Source: Lacticaseibacillus brantae DSM 23927
GTDB lineage: Bacteria; Bacillota; Bacilli; Lactobacillales; Lactobacillaceae
Assembly: GCF_001436115.1 (NCBI RefSeq)
Contig: NZ_AYZQ01000001.1
Span: 744,001-808,000, forward strand
DNA length: 64,000 nt
Direction of reading: 5' to 3'
Part shown: piece after piece, positions 45,322 through 54,885 of the stretch
Layout of the letters: each line of letters opens with the position of its first letter
Numbering within the stretch: the stretch's first letter is position 1
Position numbers and translations under genes: made by a program
Notes under the pieces: model-generated
Seen by the model: the letters and a program-made list of their open reading frames with translations, nothing else
Database searches by the model: none
Told to the model about the DNA's origin: nothing

Positions 45322-46440
45322 CTACTTTCTTTCTTCAATGTGAAAATGTCCGGTAGCATTGACTTCACGGACAATCGTTGGCAAATCGCCTATTATCTGA
45401 ATATCGCCGATAAAGTGATTCCCTTCTGGATAGAATGTGAATCGCCAATCGGGCTTAATCTGGACTTGGGTCATCACAGCATCGGCATCCCCTGGTAAGA
45501 CTGGCAACATGACTCCAGGATTTTGAGGGCGGACAGTTGGTAATGGCCAGCCCAGAATGGCCCGTAAATGGAGTTCATAAATAGAGTAACCGGTAGTCGT
45601 CGTCATCAACATGCCATTAAAGGTAGGCATGGGAATAATCCGATTGACGTACAAGGTCCCGCTTTGGTTGACCAGCAATTCCAGGCCAAAGACGCCGGTA
45701 TAGTTGATGGCCTTGGCCAAGCTGGTCGCAATCCGACTCACCTCGGCTTGAGTGGCCACACTGACCCGAGCAGGACTAATGTCCGCCCGGAGTTTTTGCC
45801 GATGCATATCTTGCTCAATCACTGGGAAAACCTGAATGTCATCGCCTGCTTTAGCAGCAAAGACCGTTAATTGGACCGGATGATCTAGCCAAGCCTCGAC
45901 GATGTACGGCCGCTCCTGCAAAAGCTGGCGAACCGCGTCAATATCAGACCACTGGGTCAGTTTGATTTGCTGGTCAGTCCCAAACCCTTTTTGCATCGGT
46001 TTGAGAATACAAGGAAAGCCAACTGAGTCCACAGCTGACTCAATATCATTTTGGGTTAAGACCTGTGCATAAGGCAGGATGTTGAGGTTCTCATCCTCAA
46101 AAAAGACGCGTTCTAAATAACGATCTTGCGTCACACTCAATAAATCTGTTGTGGACGGGAGCTGAGCCGGTGTGGTCAGCGACTGCAATAAATCACCATC
46201 AACAAACTCATCGATGAACGTCACAATGGTACTCAATTCTGCGACTTGCGCGAGGACAGCACCATTAGTCATTTCCCCAACCAGGGGAATGTCAGCGACT
46301 GTCAGGGCGATATCTGTTTGACTCGTCGCAAGAATGACGGTTTTGAAGCCTAAGGTGTGGGCGGTTTGCGCCAACATAAATGCACTCAAGCCGCCACCAA
46401 TAATCCCTAACGTCGCGTCCGGCTTAATAAACTGCGCCAT
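45322..46440 (-). CDS. purK: N5-carboxyaminoimidazole ribonucleotide synthase
   Basis: The 372-residue ATP-grasp enzyme starts with [17 protein letters not shown], has the ATP-binding [16 protein letters not shown] segment and a C-terminal end typical of PurK ([16 protein letters not shown]). It carboxylates AIR with bicarbonate. Its usual partner PurE is not in the window. The gene is 8 bases before purB and 20 bases after pbuX. Confidence 0.9.
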   Translation of the reverse strand: MAQFIKPDATLGIIGGGLSAFMLAQTAHTLGFKTVILATSQTDIALTVADIPLVGEMTNGAVLAQVAELSTIVTFIDEFVDGDLLQSLTTPAQLPSTTDLLSVTQDRYLERVFFEDENLNILPYAQVLTQNDIESAVDSVGFPCILKPMQKGFGTDQQIKLTQWSDIDAVRQLLQERPYIVEAWLDHPVQLTVFAAKAGDDIQVFPVIEQDMHRQKLRADISPARVSVATQAEVSRIATSLAKAINYTGVFGLELLVNQSGTLYVNRIIPMPTFNGMLMTTTTGYSIYELHLRAILGWPLPTVRPQNPGVMLPVLPGDADAVMTQVQIKPDWRFTFYPEGNHFIGDIQIIGDLPTIVREVNATGHFHIEERK

Positions 46441-46460
46441 ACTGCATCCTCATTTCTTGA

Positions 46461-47783
46461 TTAGGATTTGCTCGATTCATTCAGCCCATCTGCTTCTTCC
46501 ATTTCTGGCTGTGGGGTCTTTGAATTAAAGAGCCAGTTTAATAATACCGCACTCAGACTTGCCATGAGTATCCCTGAGCCAAATAATAATTGGATGGTTT
46601 TCGGTAAGAACTGCACAATTGACGGCTGCACAGTAACCCCTAAGCCTAGGCCAATAGAAATGGCCGCGACCAGTAAATTCTTATCATCATGGAAATCAAC
46701 TTGTTGCAACATCCGAATGCCCTGCACGGCAACCATGCCGAACATCACGAGCATGGCGCCTCCTAACACAGGTGCAGGAATAATCGTCGCTAAAGCGCCA
46801 ATCTTAGGCAGTAACCCAAGAATAACCAAGAAAATCGCAGAAAAAATAACTGGCTTGCGGGTTTTGATTCCAGACAATTGCACTAAACCGACGTTTTGCG
46901 AGAAGGTCGTGTAAGGGAAGGTGTTGAACAAGCCACCGAGTAAGACAGCTAAACCTTCGGCACGATACCCCTTCTTTAAATCTTGTTCACCAATTTTACG
47001 TTCAACAATATCACCAAGGGCAAAGAAAACCCCGGTACTTTCGACCATGGACACCAGTGAAATCAGAATCATGGTGGCAATGGAACTCCATTCAAAATGC
47101 GGGACACCAAAGTAAAATGGTGTCGGGATGTGGAACCAGCTTGCTTCAGCGACGGGAGCAAACGAGACTTGGCCAAAGAATCCGGCTAAGACTGTCCCGC
47201 CAACCAAACCAACTAGAATCGCAATTGACCGTAAAAAACCCCGGCCCCAGACATTGATGGCCAAAATCAAAAGGACGGTAAACGCACCTATTAACAGGTT
47301 CTGGAGGCTACCAAAGTTTTTGGCCGTCGTACTGCCACCGCCAATATTCTGGAAAGCCACTGGAATCAAGCTCAACCCAATGACCGTGATCAAGGTCCCC
47401 GTCACCAACGGTGGAAAGAACCGCCGCAGCTTCGCAAAGGCACCCCCGATGAGGAAAACAAACAGACCAGCGGCAATAATTGCGCCGTACATGGTTTGAA
47501 TGTCAAACTTTTGGCCAATCATAATCAGTGGCGCGACTGCCTGTACAGCGCAACCCAAGACCACTGGCAGGCCAATGCCAAAGAAACGATTGCTGAAGAT
47601 TTGTAAGGCGGTCGCCACCCCACACATGAAAATATCAATAGAAACTAAGTAGGTCATCTGTTCTGTGTTGAAGCGCAATGCCGCGCCAATCAGAATTGGC
47701 ACTAAGACAGAACCTGAATACATCGCCAATAAGTGTTGCAGCCCTAAAACCGCCGCTTTAGGTGTACTAACTTCTGAATTCAA
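46461..47783 (-). CDS. pbuX: Xanthine/uracil-type permease (NCS2 family)
   Basis: The start is a TTG (47781-47783) with TAGGAGGAC upstream. The 440-residue protein has about 14 membrane segments with the NCS2 motifs LGLQHLLAMYSGSVLVP near the start and GGLFNTFPYTTFSQNVGLV near residue 300. In an operon with xpt it most likely imports xanthine, possibly guanine or hypoxanthine. Confidence 0.9.
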   Translation of the reverse strand: MNSEVSTPKAAVLGLQHLLAMYSGSVLVPILIGAALRFNTEQMTYLVSIDIFMCGVATALQIFSNRFFGIGLPVVLGCAVQAVAPLIMIGQKFDIQTMYGAIIAAGLFVFLIGGAFAKLRRFFPPLVTGTLITVIGLSLIPVAFQNIGGGSTTAKNFGSLQNLLIGAFTVLLILAINVWGRGFLRSIAILVGLVGGTVLAGFFGQVSFAPVAEASWFHIPTPFYFGVPHFEWSSIATMILISLVSMVESTGVFFALGDIVERKIGEQDLKKGYRAEGLAVLLGGLFNTFPYTTFSQNVGLVQLSGIKTRKPVIFSAIFLVILGLLPKIGALATIIPAPVLGGAMLVMFGMVAVQGIRMLQQVDFHDDKNLLVAAISIGLGLGVTVQPSIVQFLPKTIQLLFGSGILMASLSAVLLNWLFNSKTPQPEMEEADGLNESSKS

Positions 47784-47796
47784 TATGTATGTCCTC

Positions 47797-48402
<606 letters not shown>

Positions 48403-48407
48403 TCATT

Positions 48408-48436
48408 AGCTTACCACAAACAACGGCCTGACTCAA
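48408..48436 (-). promoter_or_regulatory. Probable xpt operon promoter
   Basis: On the minus strand TTGAGT (48431-48436) and TAAGCT (48408-48413) are separated by 17 bases. The leader would be only about 27 bases. A CCGAA-containing word lies upstream on the plus strand at 48461-48473 (ttttccgaaatct), a weak PurBox-like match. Confidence 0.55.
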
Positions 48437-48485
48437 CCGCTGCTCCGGCGATTATCTGGATTTTCCGAAATCTAAATTTGCGGAC

Positions 48486-48523
48486 AAAAAAAGGATTAAG
48501 CGCGATTTAACAGGGCTCAATCC
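48486..48523 (-). terminator. Terminator between the GH73 gene and xpt
   Basis: On the minus strand the stem ggattgagc..gcgcttaatcc is followed by seven T. It most simply ends the transcript of the GH73 gene upstream. Confidence 0.82.
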
Positions 48524-48551
48524 AACAAGCTAGCAATTATAAGACACATGA

Positions 48552-48564
48552 AATGTTCGGTTTC
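48552..48564 (-). promoter_or_regulatory. PurBox-like element
   Basis: On the minus strand GAAACCGAACATT matches 12 of 13 positions of the PurR box AWWWCCGAACWWT. A TATAAT lies 10 bases downstream (48536-48541). It is about 180 bases from xpt, with a terminator in between. Confidence 0.45.
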
Positions 48565-48575
48565 TGCGGTTTAAA

Positions 48576-49184
48576 CTAGTCATATTGATCCAAATGGTAC
48601 GTCTCCACCAGGTTAATCAGTTTAGCCGGGTAATCGGGATCAGTTGCGTAACCACTAGTAGCCAAGGCATGAGCGGCGGTTTGATAATCTTTGGCCGCAA
48701 GCACTGCCTGGTACTGTTTGGCGTTCCAACTGGTCCCATTCACGAATAACAAGGCGTGGTCTTTCATTGAAGCTGCATCGTCGGCATATACGCGGAAACG
48801 CGCTTTAATCGTCACCCATTGGCCGTTAACGTACTCCTTAGTCGTCATCTCTTTAGTGTTAGCCACTGAGTCCCCTTTGATGCCAAACAGGTTGTGGTAC
48901 TCACTAGCCAAGGTACTCTTACCCCAGTCACTTTCAAGAATGGCCTGCGCTAAAGTTACACTAGGAAGAATCCCATAAGCCGACTGCAGCCTTTTGGCAT
49001 AAGGTGCGTGGGTCTTAATAAAATTTTCTTTTGCAGCAAGAACAGCAGCCTGTTCGGCTTTTTGTTCTTCAGCTTGTTCCTGCTGAGTTTGATTTTGATG
49101 TAAAACAATCCCGCCGCCGAGAATGAGGACGGCTAAGATGACCCACAATTGCGTTGGGACGGTGTTCTTCTTTCTTCTGGCCAC
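48576..49184 (-). CDS. GH73 peptidoglycan hydrolase (glucosaminidase type), membrane-anchored
   Basis: The 202-residue protein has a basic start, one membrane helix (QLWVILAVLILGGGIVL), a Gln/Glu/Ala-rich coiled linker and a GH73 domain: catalytic Glu in LAQAILESDWGKS, then EYHNLFGIKG and YPAKLINLVETY. It cleaves peptidoglycan glycan strands near the membrane. The start is GTG with GAGGT upstream. The single-helix anchor suggests local wall remodelling rather than secretion. Confidence 0.87.
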   Translation of the reverse strand: MARRKKNTVPTQLWVILAVLILGGGIVLHQNQTQQEQAEEQKAEQAAVLAAKENFIKTHAPYAKRLQSAYGILPSVTLAQAILESDWGKSTLASEYHNLFGIKGDSVANTKEMTTKEYVNGQWVTIKARFRVYADDAASMKDHALLFVNGTSWNAKQYQAVLAAKDYQTAAHALATSGYATDPDYPAKLINLVETYHLDQYD

Positions 49185-49199
49185 AAGATACCTCGCTTA

Positions 49200-49631
49200 T
49201 TATTGTTGATTTGCCCAGGTCAGCAAATCAAGTTGATGTGTTTCTAACTGGGTAGCCACACTTGCTGGGACTGCAAAATCTAAGACATCCAGTAAGCCGA
49301 GCACATACTCTAGGCGGACTTGTAAATGAATTGTCTGCGTGCCAGCCTGATCAAGCTTCACAAACCGGGTCGATAATCCTGGTGACTGAAGCCAGACTTT
49401 TGCGACAGCCAATTTAGCTGCATTAAACGCTCGTGCGAGCCCAATGGCATCATCACTGAATTCTGGCACTAATTTCTGAACCAGCATCCATTCATAATCT
49501 GTTAGCATACTGCGTAATTGGCGCTTTTCAGCGTGCGATAAAGTCCCAGTGGTCGTGCGATTTTGTTGCCACTTGCGGATACGGATACCCGCAATTTGTT
49601 GAAGAAACTGAATTAGCATTTCATCATTCAT
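49200..49631 (-). CDS. Conserved hypothetical protein (143 aa)
   Basis: The ATG at 49631 (MNDEMLIQFLQQIAGIRI) has GAGGTG upstream. The protein is soluble and mostly helical, with a Lys/Arg-rich first third and no signal peptide. It is 15 bases before the GH73 gene and is probably co-transcribed with it. I do not recognise its family. Confidence 0.65.
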   Translation of the reverse strand: MNDEMLIQFLQQIAGIRIRKWQQNRTTTGTLSHAEKRQLRSMLTDYEWMLVQKLVPEFSDDAIGLARAFNAAKLAVAKVWLQSPGLSTRFVKLDQAGTQTIHLQVRLEYVLGLLDVLDFAVPASVATQLETHQLDLLTWANQQ

Positions 49632-49754
49632 GACAATCACCTCAAGTCCATTGTAGCAATTTTGGCAGTGAATGACTCAATTTTCCGCCCAATGAATGCG
49701 CTTGAGTAGTCAACATGTTACCATGGCATTAAGTCAATTGAAAGAAGGGTCCTT

Positions 49755-50726
49755 ATGTCTCAATACCGTTTTGGAATTGTTGGGCTTGGGCGCATTGCGC
49801 ACTCCTTTGCCAAAGCCTTCCCAAAAGATCAACAACTCGTTGCCGCAGCCGCGCGCGATTTACCACGTGCACAAGCATTTGCCGAGCAATATCAGCTTCC
49901 AAAAGCTTACGGCAGCTATGACGAAATGTTTGCCGATCCGGACATCGATGCAGTTTACATTGCGACACCGCATAATTTTCACTATGCCCAAATTAAAGCC
50001 GCCCTACTGGCTGGCAAGCATGTGCTGGCCGAGAAGTCCATCACCTTAAATCTTGGGGAACTAGACGACCTCATTGCCATTGCGCACGAGCGTAATCTCA
50101 TTTTGATGGAAGCCCAAACAATCTACCACATGCCACTCTACCCGGCCTTGATGGAGAAAGCCAAAACCTTGGGCCAACTCAAAACAATCCAAGTCAGCTT
50201 CGGATCATATGCACCTAACCGGCCTGATGACCGACTACTAAATCCTAATTTAGCAGGTGGCGCACTGCTTGACATCGGAGTCTATGCGTTGAGTTTTGCG
50301 CGGCGCTTCATGACGGCCACACCAAAGTTAGTGGCGACTGAGATGACGAAAACCACCACCGGTGTGGACGGACAATCGAGCTTCTTGCTGACTGATGAAC
50401 ATCACGAACAAGTCACTGTGGCGTTAAACCTCCAAGCCAAAATGCCAAAGCAAGGTATCGTCGCCTACGAAGAAGGCTTTTTCACCGTAGATCAATATCC
50501 TCGCAGTCAGAATGCCACTTTCTTCACGCCAGATTTAACGCCTGACCTCATCGAAGCTGGTCAAACGTCTCAAGCCTTAGCCTATGAGGTTGATGATTTT
50601 GCCCAAGCTATTGCGACCGGCAATAATCCAACCCTGGCTTGGACCCGCGATGTGATGACCATTATGACGCAAGCACGCCAACGTTGGGGTTTCAACTATC
50701 CAAACGAGACAATGTTTGACGTTTAA
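49755..50726 (+). CDS. Gfo/Idh/MocA family oxidoreductase
   Basis: The 323-residue protein has the Rossmann motif FGIVGLGRIAHSFAKA, the VYIATPHNFHYAQI signature and EKSITLNLGEL with the catalytic Lys. The central GGALLDIGVYALSFAR is also conserved in the family. The substrate is unknown. It is a distant paralogue of the protein at 27515-28498. AAAGAAGGG precedes the ATG. Its 3' end overlaps the convergent acetyltransferase gene by 35 bases. Confidence 0.9.
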   Translation: MSQYRFGIVGLGRIAHSFAKAFPKDQQLVAAAARDLPRAQAFAEQYQLPKAYGSYDEMFADPDIDAVYIATPHNFHYAQIKAALLAGKHVLAEKSITLNLGELDDLIAIAHERNLILMEAQTIYHMPLYPALMEKAKTLGQLKTIQVSFGSYAPNRPDDRLLNPNLAGGALLDIGVYALSFARRFMTATPKLVATEMTKTTTGVDGQSSFLLTDEHHEQVTVALNLQAKMPKQGIVAYEEGFFTVDQYPRSQNATFFTPDLTPDLIEAGQTSQALAYEVDDFAQAIATGNNPTLAWTRDVMTIMTQARQRWGFNYPNETMFDV

Positions 50727-51159
50727 ACACCACCATATCTTGAAGGTGAACCCCATCGACAACGATGGGAGCCGGATAGTCAAGGAAGAAACCCTTAATG
50801 ATATGGTCAAACCGGAACCCATTCTTGAGATAAAAGGCAATGTTGCCGATATCGGCATCGCCAGTCCCCACAACCATTGTGGCATAACGGTCACTCAGCC
50901 GTTGCAGAAAATACTGCAACGCTTGGGTGGCTATTTGTTTGCGGCGCATTGAGGGGATGACAGCCAGATTCTTGAGCTCAACAGTTTTGTTGCCGCCTGG
51001 AATAAACAATAAGGCAATGACCGCCACACCATCGAGCCAGCCAATGTAAAGCTCTCCCTGCTCAAAGTACGCTGCTACTTTAGCGGGATCATCATCGGCG
51101 AGAGCTAGCAAGGGCAAGAAAGGTGCGCGTTCTGCAGCTTGAATCAGTTGGAATTTCAT
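50692..51159 (-). CDS. GNAT family N-acetyltransferase
   Basis: The start at 51159 has AGGAGGT at good distance. The 155-residue protein has the GNAT pattern: LYIGWLDGVAVIALL, then VELKNLAVIPSMRRKQIATQA with the acetyl-CoA-binding R/Q-x-x-G/A-like loop, and FYLKNGFRFDHI near the end. The substrate is not known. The last 35 bases overlap the end of the convergent oxidoreductase gene. Confidence 0.88.
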   Translation of the reverse strand: MKFQLIQAAERAPFLPLLALADDDPAKVAAYFEQGELYIGWLDGVAVIALLFIPGGNKTVELKNLAVIPSMRRKQIATQALQYFLQRLSDRYATMVVGTGDADIGNIAFYLKNGFRFDHIIKGFFLDYPAPIVVDGVHLQDMVVFKRQTLSRLDS

Positions 51160-51176
51160 CATACCTCCTAAGGGAC

Positions 51177-51215
51177 AAAAAAAGCTGCGACCTACCCCTA
51201 AGGGTAAATCGCAGC
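51177..51215 (-). terminator. Terminator of the cold shock gene
   Basis: The arms gctgcgac..taccc and gggta..tcgcagc are followed by seven T on the minus strand. Confidence 0.88.
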
Positions 51216-51259
51216 CTCTATTGATTGAAAGAATCAATCTAAGCCGTTTAAGCTGTTAA

Positions 51260-51460
51260 TTAGTCTTTGTTGACGTTAACTGCTTGAGGGCCGCGGTCGC
51301 TTTCTTCGATATCAAAAGTTACGGCTTGGCCTTCTTCGAGGGTCTTGTAACCGTCGCCTTGGATAGCTGAGAAATGTACGAATACATCGCTACCATCTTC
51401 GCGAGTGATGAAGCCATAACCTTTTTCTGCGTTAAACCATTTAACTGTACCGTGTTCCAT
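51260..51460 (-). CDS. csp: Cold shock protein (CspA family)
   Basis: The 66-residue protein starts [20 protein letters not shown] and has the RNP-1 KGYGFI and RNP-2 VFVHFSAI motifs of the cold shock domain. It is an RNA chaperone that melts mRNA structures. AAGGAGGA lies upstream of its ATG. The mRNA has a leader of about 107 bases from the promoter at 51575-51603, in keeping with the long structured leaders of csp genes. Confidence 0.96.
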   Translation of the reverse strand: MEHGTVKWFNAEKGYGFITREDGSDVFVHFSAIQGDGYKTLEEGQAVTFDIEESDRGPQAVNVNKD

Positions 51461-51574
51461 AGAGAACATCCTCCTTGCGCACAAAGCGCGTTTTAATAGT
51501 GCATTTTCTGTTTGGCGCAAATGGAAGAAGTCCGAGGAACATTGCAACCATGGCCGTTCAAAAAGTACATTGTT

Positions 51575-51603
51575 AGTGTATCATCTAAATCAAACTTTTA
51601 CAA
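51575..51603 (-). promoter_or_regulatory. csp promoter with extended -10
   Basis: On the minus strand TTGTAA (51598-51603) and TACACT (51575-51580), the latter with an upstream TGA, are separated by 17 bases. Confidence 0.75.
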
Positions 51604-51622
51604 GCCCTGGGCTCCTATTATT

Positions 51623-51636
51623 TGAAATCGTTTTCC
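51623..51636. promoter_or_regulatory. cre-like site between csp and the lipoprotein gene
   Basis: The word tgaaatcgttttcc matches TGNAANCGNWWNCA at all defined positions but the last. It lies 20 bases upstream of the csp -35 and about 65 bases before the divergent lipoprotein gene. Confidence 0.4.
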
Positions 51637-51700
51637 AATCAGCTTTATCTAGCATTCTGACTGGCTTTACGCTAGGATAAACTAAAGAAAGGAGTCCGCC

Positions 51701-52333
51701 ATGAAACGCATTTTACTTTTTATTACCCTTGCCGTTGCGCTAGTCGGCTGCTCAGCTGGTGAAAGCCAACAAAAACAGGTGAATACCACTGCTAGCGATG
51801 TCATCACGGCCACGAAAGCGGCAAGTTCTGCCCTGACGACCATTAATGAAACCACGACATCCCTGCCTAGTGAGTTCCAACGTGCTACCGAAAAATCGGC
51901 CACCCCTTTGACAGCGGACTCTAAACCCATCAAACCATTATTAGCCAAGCGGGAACAAGCTTATCAGCGCTTAATTGATATTCAAAGCCAATTAAACCAA
52001 GCTGCTGGGACCCTGTCAAAAGCCAAGAATCAGGCCAATGGCCAGTTACCTCAAACCGAATTAACAACCCTGCTCGCCAGTTTAAAGTTGATTCAACTGG
52101 ATCATAAGACCCTGTTATCCTACTATGATGAAGTGACTACCGCCGAAACAACCCTGTTTGACGGCGTGAAAGCTGAAGACGATTCTAAAACCATCAACAG
52201 CGACCTAGTCGCTCTGAACCAATATGCCAGTACTCTTGGTCAACAGATTGATATTAGTTTAGCCAATCTCGATGCCGCCGCTGCCAATGCCAAAAAGCTG
52301 ACAAAAGCCATCGCCAATAGTACCGATCAATAA
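51701..52333 (+). CDS. YkyA-like lipoprotein
   Basis: The 210-residue protein has a lipoprotein signal peptide ending in the lipobox VGCS (Cys at residue 17), followed by a Thr/Ser-rich, largely helical coiled-coil body. Composition and layout resemble YkyA-type cell-wall-binding lipoproteins, but sequence hallmarks are weak. AAAGGAG precedes the ATG. It stands alone with a terminator. Confidence 0.7.
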   Translation: MKRILLFITLAVALVGCSAGESQQKQVNTTASDVITATKAASSALTTINETTTSLPSEFQRATEKSATPLTADSKPIKPLLAKREQAYQRLIDIQSQLNQAAGTLSKAKNQANGQLPQTELTTLLASLKLIQLDHKTLLSYYDEVTTAETTLFDGVKAEDDSKTINSDLVALNQYASTLGQQIDISLANLDAAAANAKKLTKAIANSTDQ

Positions 52334-52334
52334 A

Positions 52335-52379
52335 GACGGGTGCCTCGATAAATTTTCGAGGACCACCCGTCTTTTTTTT
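52335..52379 (+). terminator. Terminator of the lipoprotein gene
   Basis: A stem of gacgggtg..cctcga and its complement is followed by a run of eight T; it lies between converging genes. Confidence 0.88.
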
Positions 52380-52391
52380 GGCACTAAAGCC

Positions 52392-52991
52392 CTAACGTTT
52401 AAAGCGAATTAGTGCCTGGCCCAGGATTGGCGTAATAATCCCAGCTGACACAACCTCAACAATCGCATTCCCCAGAATCAAACCAATCAGCAACACAAAA
52501 AACGTCTCGGATGTTGACCCAGCAATGACTTGAGTCGAATGCCCCATGTACATGCTCCAAGTGAAAAGCACAAAGCCAGCCGTATTAGTCATTGCCCCTA
52601 ATATGCCAGCAACACTCATTTTGACAGTACCCCACACGCCGGTCCGCATTTGCTTGGCAATTTGGTTAAAAATTAAGCCCGCCACCAGACCAACCAAGAT
52701 GCGAGGAATAATTGCGATGAGCGGATTACGAAACAGCAGAATCGTTAACGGATCGGTCGCCATGGTGTACGCCCGAATGAGGGAACTCACACCCCACACG
52801 CCACCCAGAAACATTCCTTCCTTGGTCCCGAGGATGATGGCCCCCAGAATCACAGTGAGATGAACCGTGGTGATAGCTGGCAATCCAGGAATCGTAATAT
52901 TGCCAAAAAACGGTATGAAACTTTGCAAAATGATGATTGCACTGAGAATACCCAAGACGCTGATTTCATAGGCAGAACTACGTTTATTCAT
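52392..52991 (-). CDS. ECF transporter S component (possibly pantothenate type)
   Basis: The start at 52991 has AAGGAGTG upstream. The 199-residue protein has six membrane helices with the ECF S-component pattern: helix 1 YEISVLGILSAIIILQSF with the Ala/Gly face that docks the T component, and LGTKEGMFLGGVWGVSSLIR. The spacing and the FRNPLIAIIPRILVGLVAG segment resemble PanT proteins of lactobacilli. The energising EcfAAT genes are elsewhere, as usual in group II ECF systems. The ligand is inferred. Confidence 0.75.
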   Translation of the reverse strand: MNKRSSAYEISVLGILSAIIILQSFIPFFGNITIPGLPAITTVHLTVILGAIILGTKEGMFLGGVWGVSSLIRAYTMATDPLTILLFRNPLIAIIPRILVGLVAGLIFNQIAKQMRTGVWGTVKMSVAGILGAMTNTAGFVLFTWSMYMGHSTQVIAGSTSETFFVLLIGLILGNAIVEVVSAGIITPILGQALIRFKR

Positions 52992-53046
52992 AGCCGCACT
53001 CCTTCTCTTAGTGCCTACATTGTAGCATCTAAATTCATTAGTGCAC

Positions 53047-53092
53047 AAAAAAGGAACCGATGCACCCTGCACTGAGAGTGGCTCGGTTCCAA
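53047..53092 (-). terminator. Terminator of the ABC exporter operon
   Basis: The arms ggaaccga and tcggttcc enclose a partly paired loop and end in T on the minus strand. Confidence 0.8.
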
Positions 53093-53101
53093 AGAATTTG
53101 G

Positions 53102-54883
53102 TTAGTCAAAAACCATTTGATTATGATACAGCTCGGCATAGAAGCCGTCTTCTGCCAACAGTTGTTGATGAGTTCCCTGTTCGATAATATCGCCGTCTTT
53201 GAGAACGACAATTTTATCGGCATTCAAGATGGTCTTCAATCGGTGAGCAATCACGAAACTAGTCCGGCCCTGAATCACGTTATCCATGGCTTTTTGAATT
53301 TTGGCTTCAGTGACAGTATCAACGTTTGAGGTGGCTTCATCCAGAATCAGCAGATTCGGGTTAGTGATGATGGTCCGCGCAATTGACATCAGTTGCTTCT
53401 GACCAGCGGAGAAGATCGAGTTCTCATCACTGATTGGTGTCTGATAGCCTTCTTCCAAACTCATAATGAAATCGTGAATATTGGCTTGCTTGGCCGCATC
53501 AATCATCTCGTCGTCAGTGGCATCGGGTTTCCCAAATTTAATATTGTCCGCAATAGTACCTGAGAATAATTGTGGATCCTGAAGGACGATGCCAACATGC
53601 CGCCGCAATTCATCTAACTTGAACTCGCGAACATCGGTGCCATCAAAGGTGATCGCCCCACTATCGACATCGTAGAATCGATTAAGCAAATTCATAACCG
53701 TTGTTTTACCTGAGCCTGTAGGTCCAACCAAAGCCACCATTTCACCTTTATCCACTTCGATATTGACGCCGTGCAAAATTTCCTTACCAGGTAGGTAACT
53801 GAAATGCACGTCGTCCAAGAGGATTTTGGATTTCAACCCGTCCAACGTTTTGCCATCAGCTGGATCAACTTCGTCAGGTTGCTCGCGGACCTCATTAATC
53901 CGCCGTGCACCTGTGATTGCCAATTGAATCATATTATACAGCGAGGTCAACGATGTGATGGGCTGGTAGTATTGTTGCGCATATTGGACAAAGACCACAA
54001 CCAATCCCAGTCCGGCAGCTTGAGATAAGGATCCGTGCAAGACTAACCAAGAGCCAAAGAAAATCACAATCGCCGTGTTTAATAGCGAGAGGCCTTGAAG
54101 TAGTGGATTCAAAATCCCAGACCAGATTTGGCCGCGAAGTGCTGACTGACGCACACGCTGATTATAGCCTTCAAAGCCTTTAATCGAGTCTGCTTGCAGG
54201 CCATTGGTAATAATGATTTTCTGACCGGTAATCTGCTCGTTAATGTACCCATTCAAAGCCCCAATGTCATCCTGTTGCCGATCAACTGAACGACCGGCTT
54301 GTTGAATGACGATGGCAGAGAGAATCAAGGCCACTGGTGTGGAAGCCATGGTGACCCAAGCTAATTCGACATTTTGATTGAACATCATGATGACAATTCC
54401 GATGAACTGGGCAATACTCATGATGATTTCAAACAATGCCTGGTTCATGGCATTGAAAATATTATCGAGGTCAGACGTGTACCGAGCGAGAATATCGCCA
54501 TCAGAGTGCTGATCAAAATAACTGACCTGCATGCGTTGCATCTTCCGGAACAGGCCGATCCGCATGGTCCCAGTCGACTTACCGGAAACTTGCGACAACA
54601 ATAACGAAGAAATCAACATTGTTGCGGCATTGCCTAAATAGAGCAGGACGAAGATGACCATGGTGTGATTGAAAGCATCAAAGCTAGCGGCTTTCCGGGT
54701 CATTGGGTTCATCCATTTGCCCAAATATTCAGCTAATTGTTGAATCGCCTTCCCCATATACGTTGGGGCCTTCACAGAGAAATACGTGGCAAACCCTAAT
54801 AAAACAAAAACCGTCAAAAAAGTGAGCCAATACCGCTTTAGATAGTGCCAATAGAATTTCCCAGCATTCTTTAAGTCTTTCAT
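53102..54883 (-). CDS. Heterodimeric ABC exporter subunit with consensus Walker B
   Basis: The 593-residue protein has a six-helix transmembrane domain (about residues 1-320) and a C-terminal nucleotide-binding domain with GPTGSGKTT, LLILDEATSNVD and a normal H-loop in FVIAHRLKTI. Its signature motif reads FSAGQKQL, in place of the usual S-G-G-Q. With the partner encoded upstream it forms an LmrCD/BmrCD-type exporter, in which each ATP site mixes motifs from both subunits. Substrates of such pumps are drugs or lipids. Confidence 0.9.
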   Translation of the reverse strand: MKDLKNAGKFYWHYLKRYWLTFLTVFVLLGFATYFSVKAPTYMGKAIQQLAEYLGKWMNPMTRKAASFDAFNHTMVIFVLLYLGNAATMLISSLLLSQVSGKSTGTMRIGLFRKMQRMQVSYFDQHSDGDILARYTSDLDNIFNAMNQALFEIIMSIAQFIGIVIMMFNQNVELAWVTMASTPVALILSAIVIQQAGRSVDRQQDDIGALNGYINEQITGQKIIITNGLQADSIKGFEGYNQRVRQSALRGQIWSGILNPLLQGLSLLNTAIVIFFGSWLVLHGSLSQAAGLGLVVVFVQYAQQYYQPITSLTSLYNMIQLAITGARRINEVREQPDEVDPADGKTLDGLKSKILLDDVHFSYLPGKEILHGVNIEVDKGEMVALVGPTGSGKTTVMNLLNRFYDVDSGAITFDGTDVREFKLDELRRHVGIVLQDPQLFSGTIADNIKFGKPDATDDEMIDAAKQANIHDFIMSLEEGYQTPISDENSIFSAGQKQLMSIARTIITNPNLLILDEATSNVDTVTEAKIQKAMDNVIQGRTSFVIAHRLKTILNADKIVVLKDGDIIEQGTHQQLLAEDGFYAELYHNQMVFD

Positions 54884-54885
54884 GG

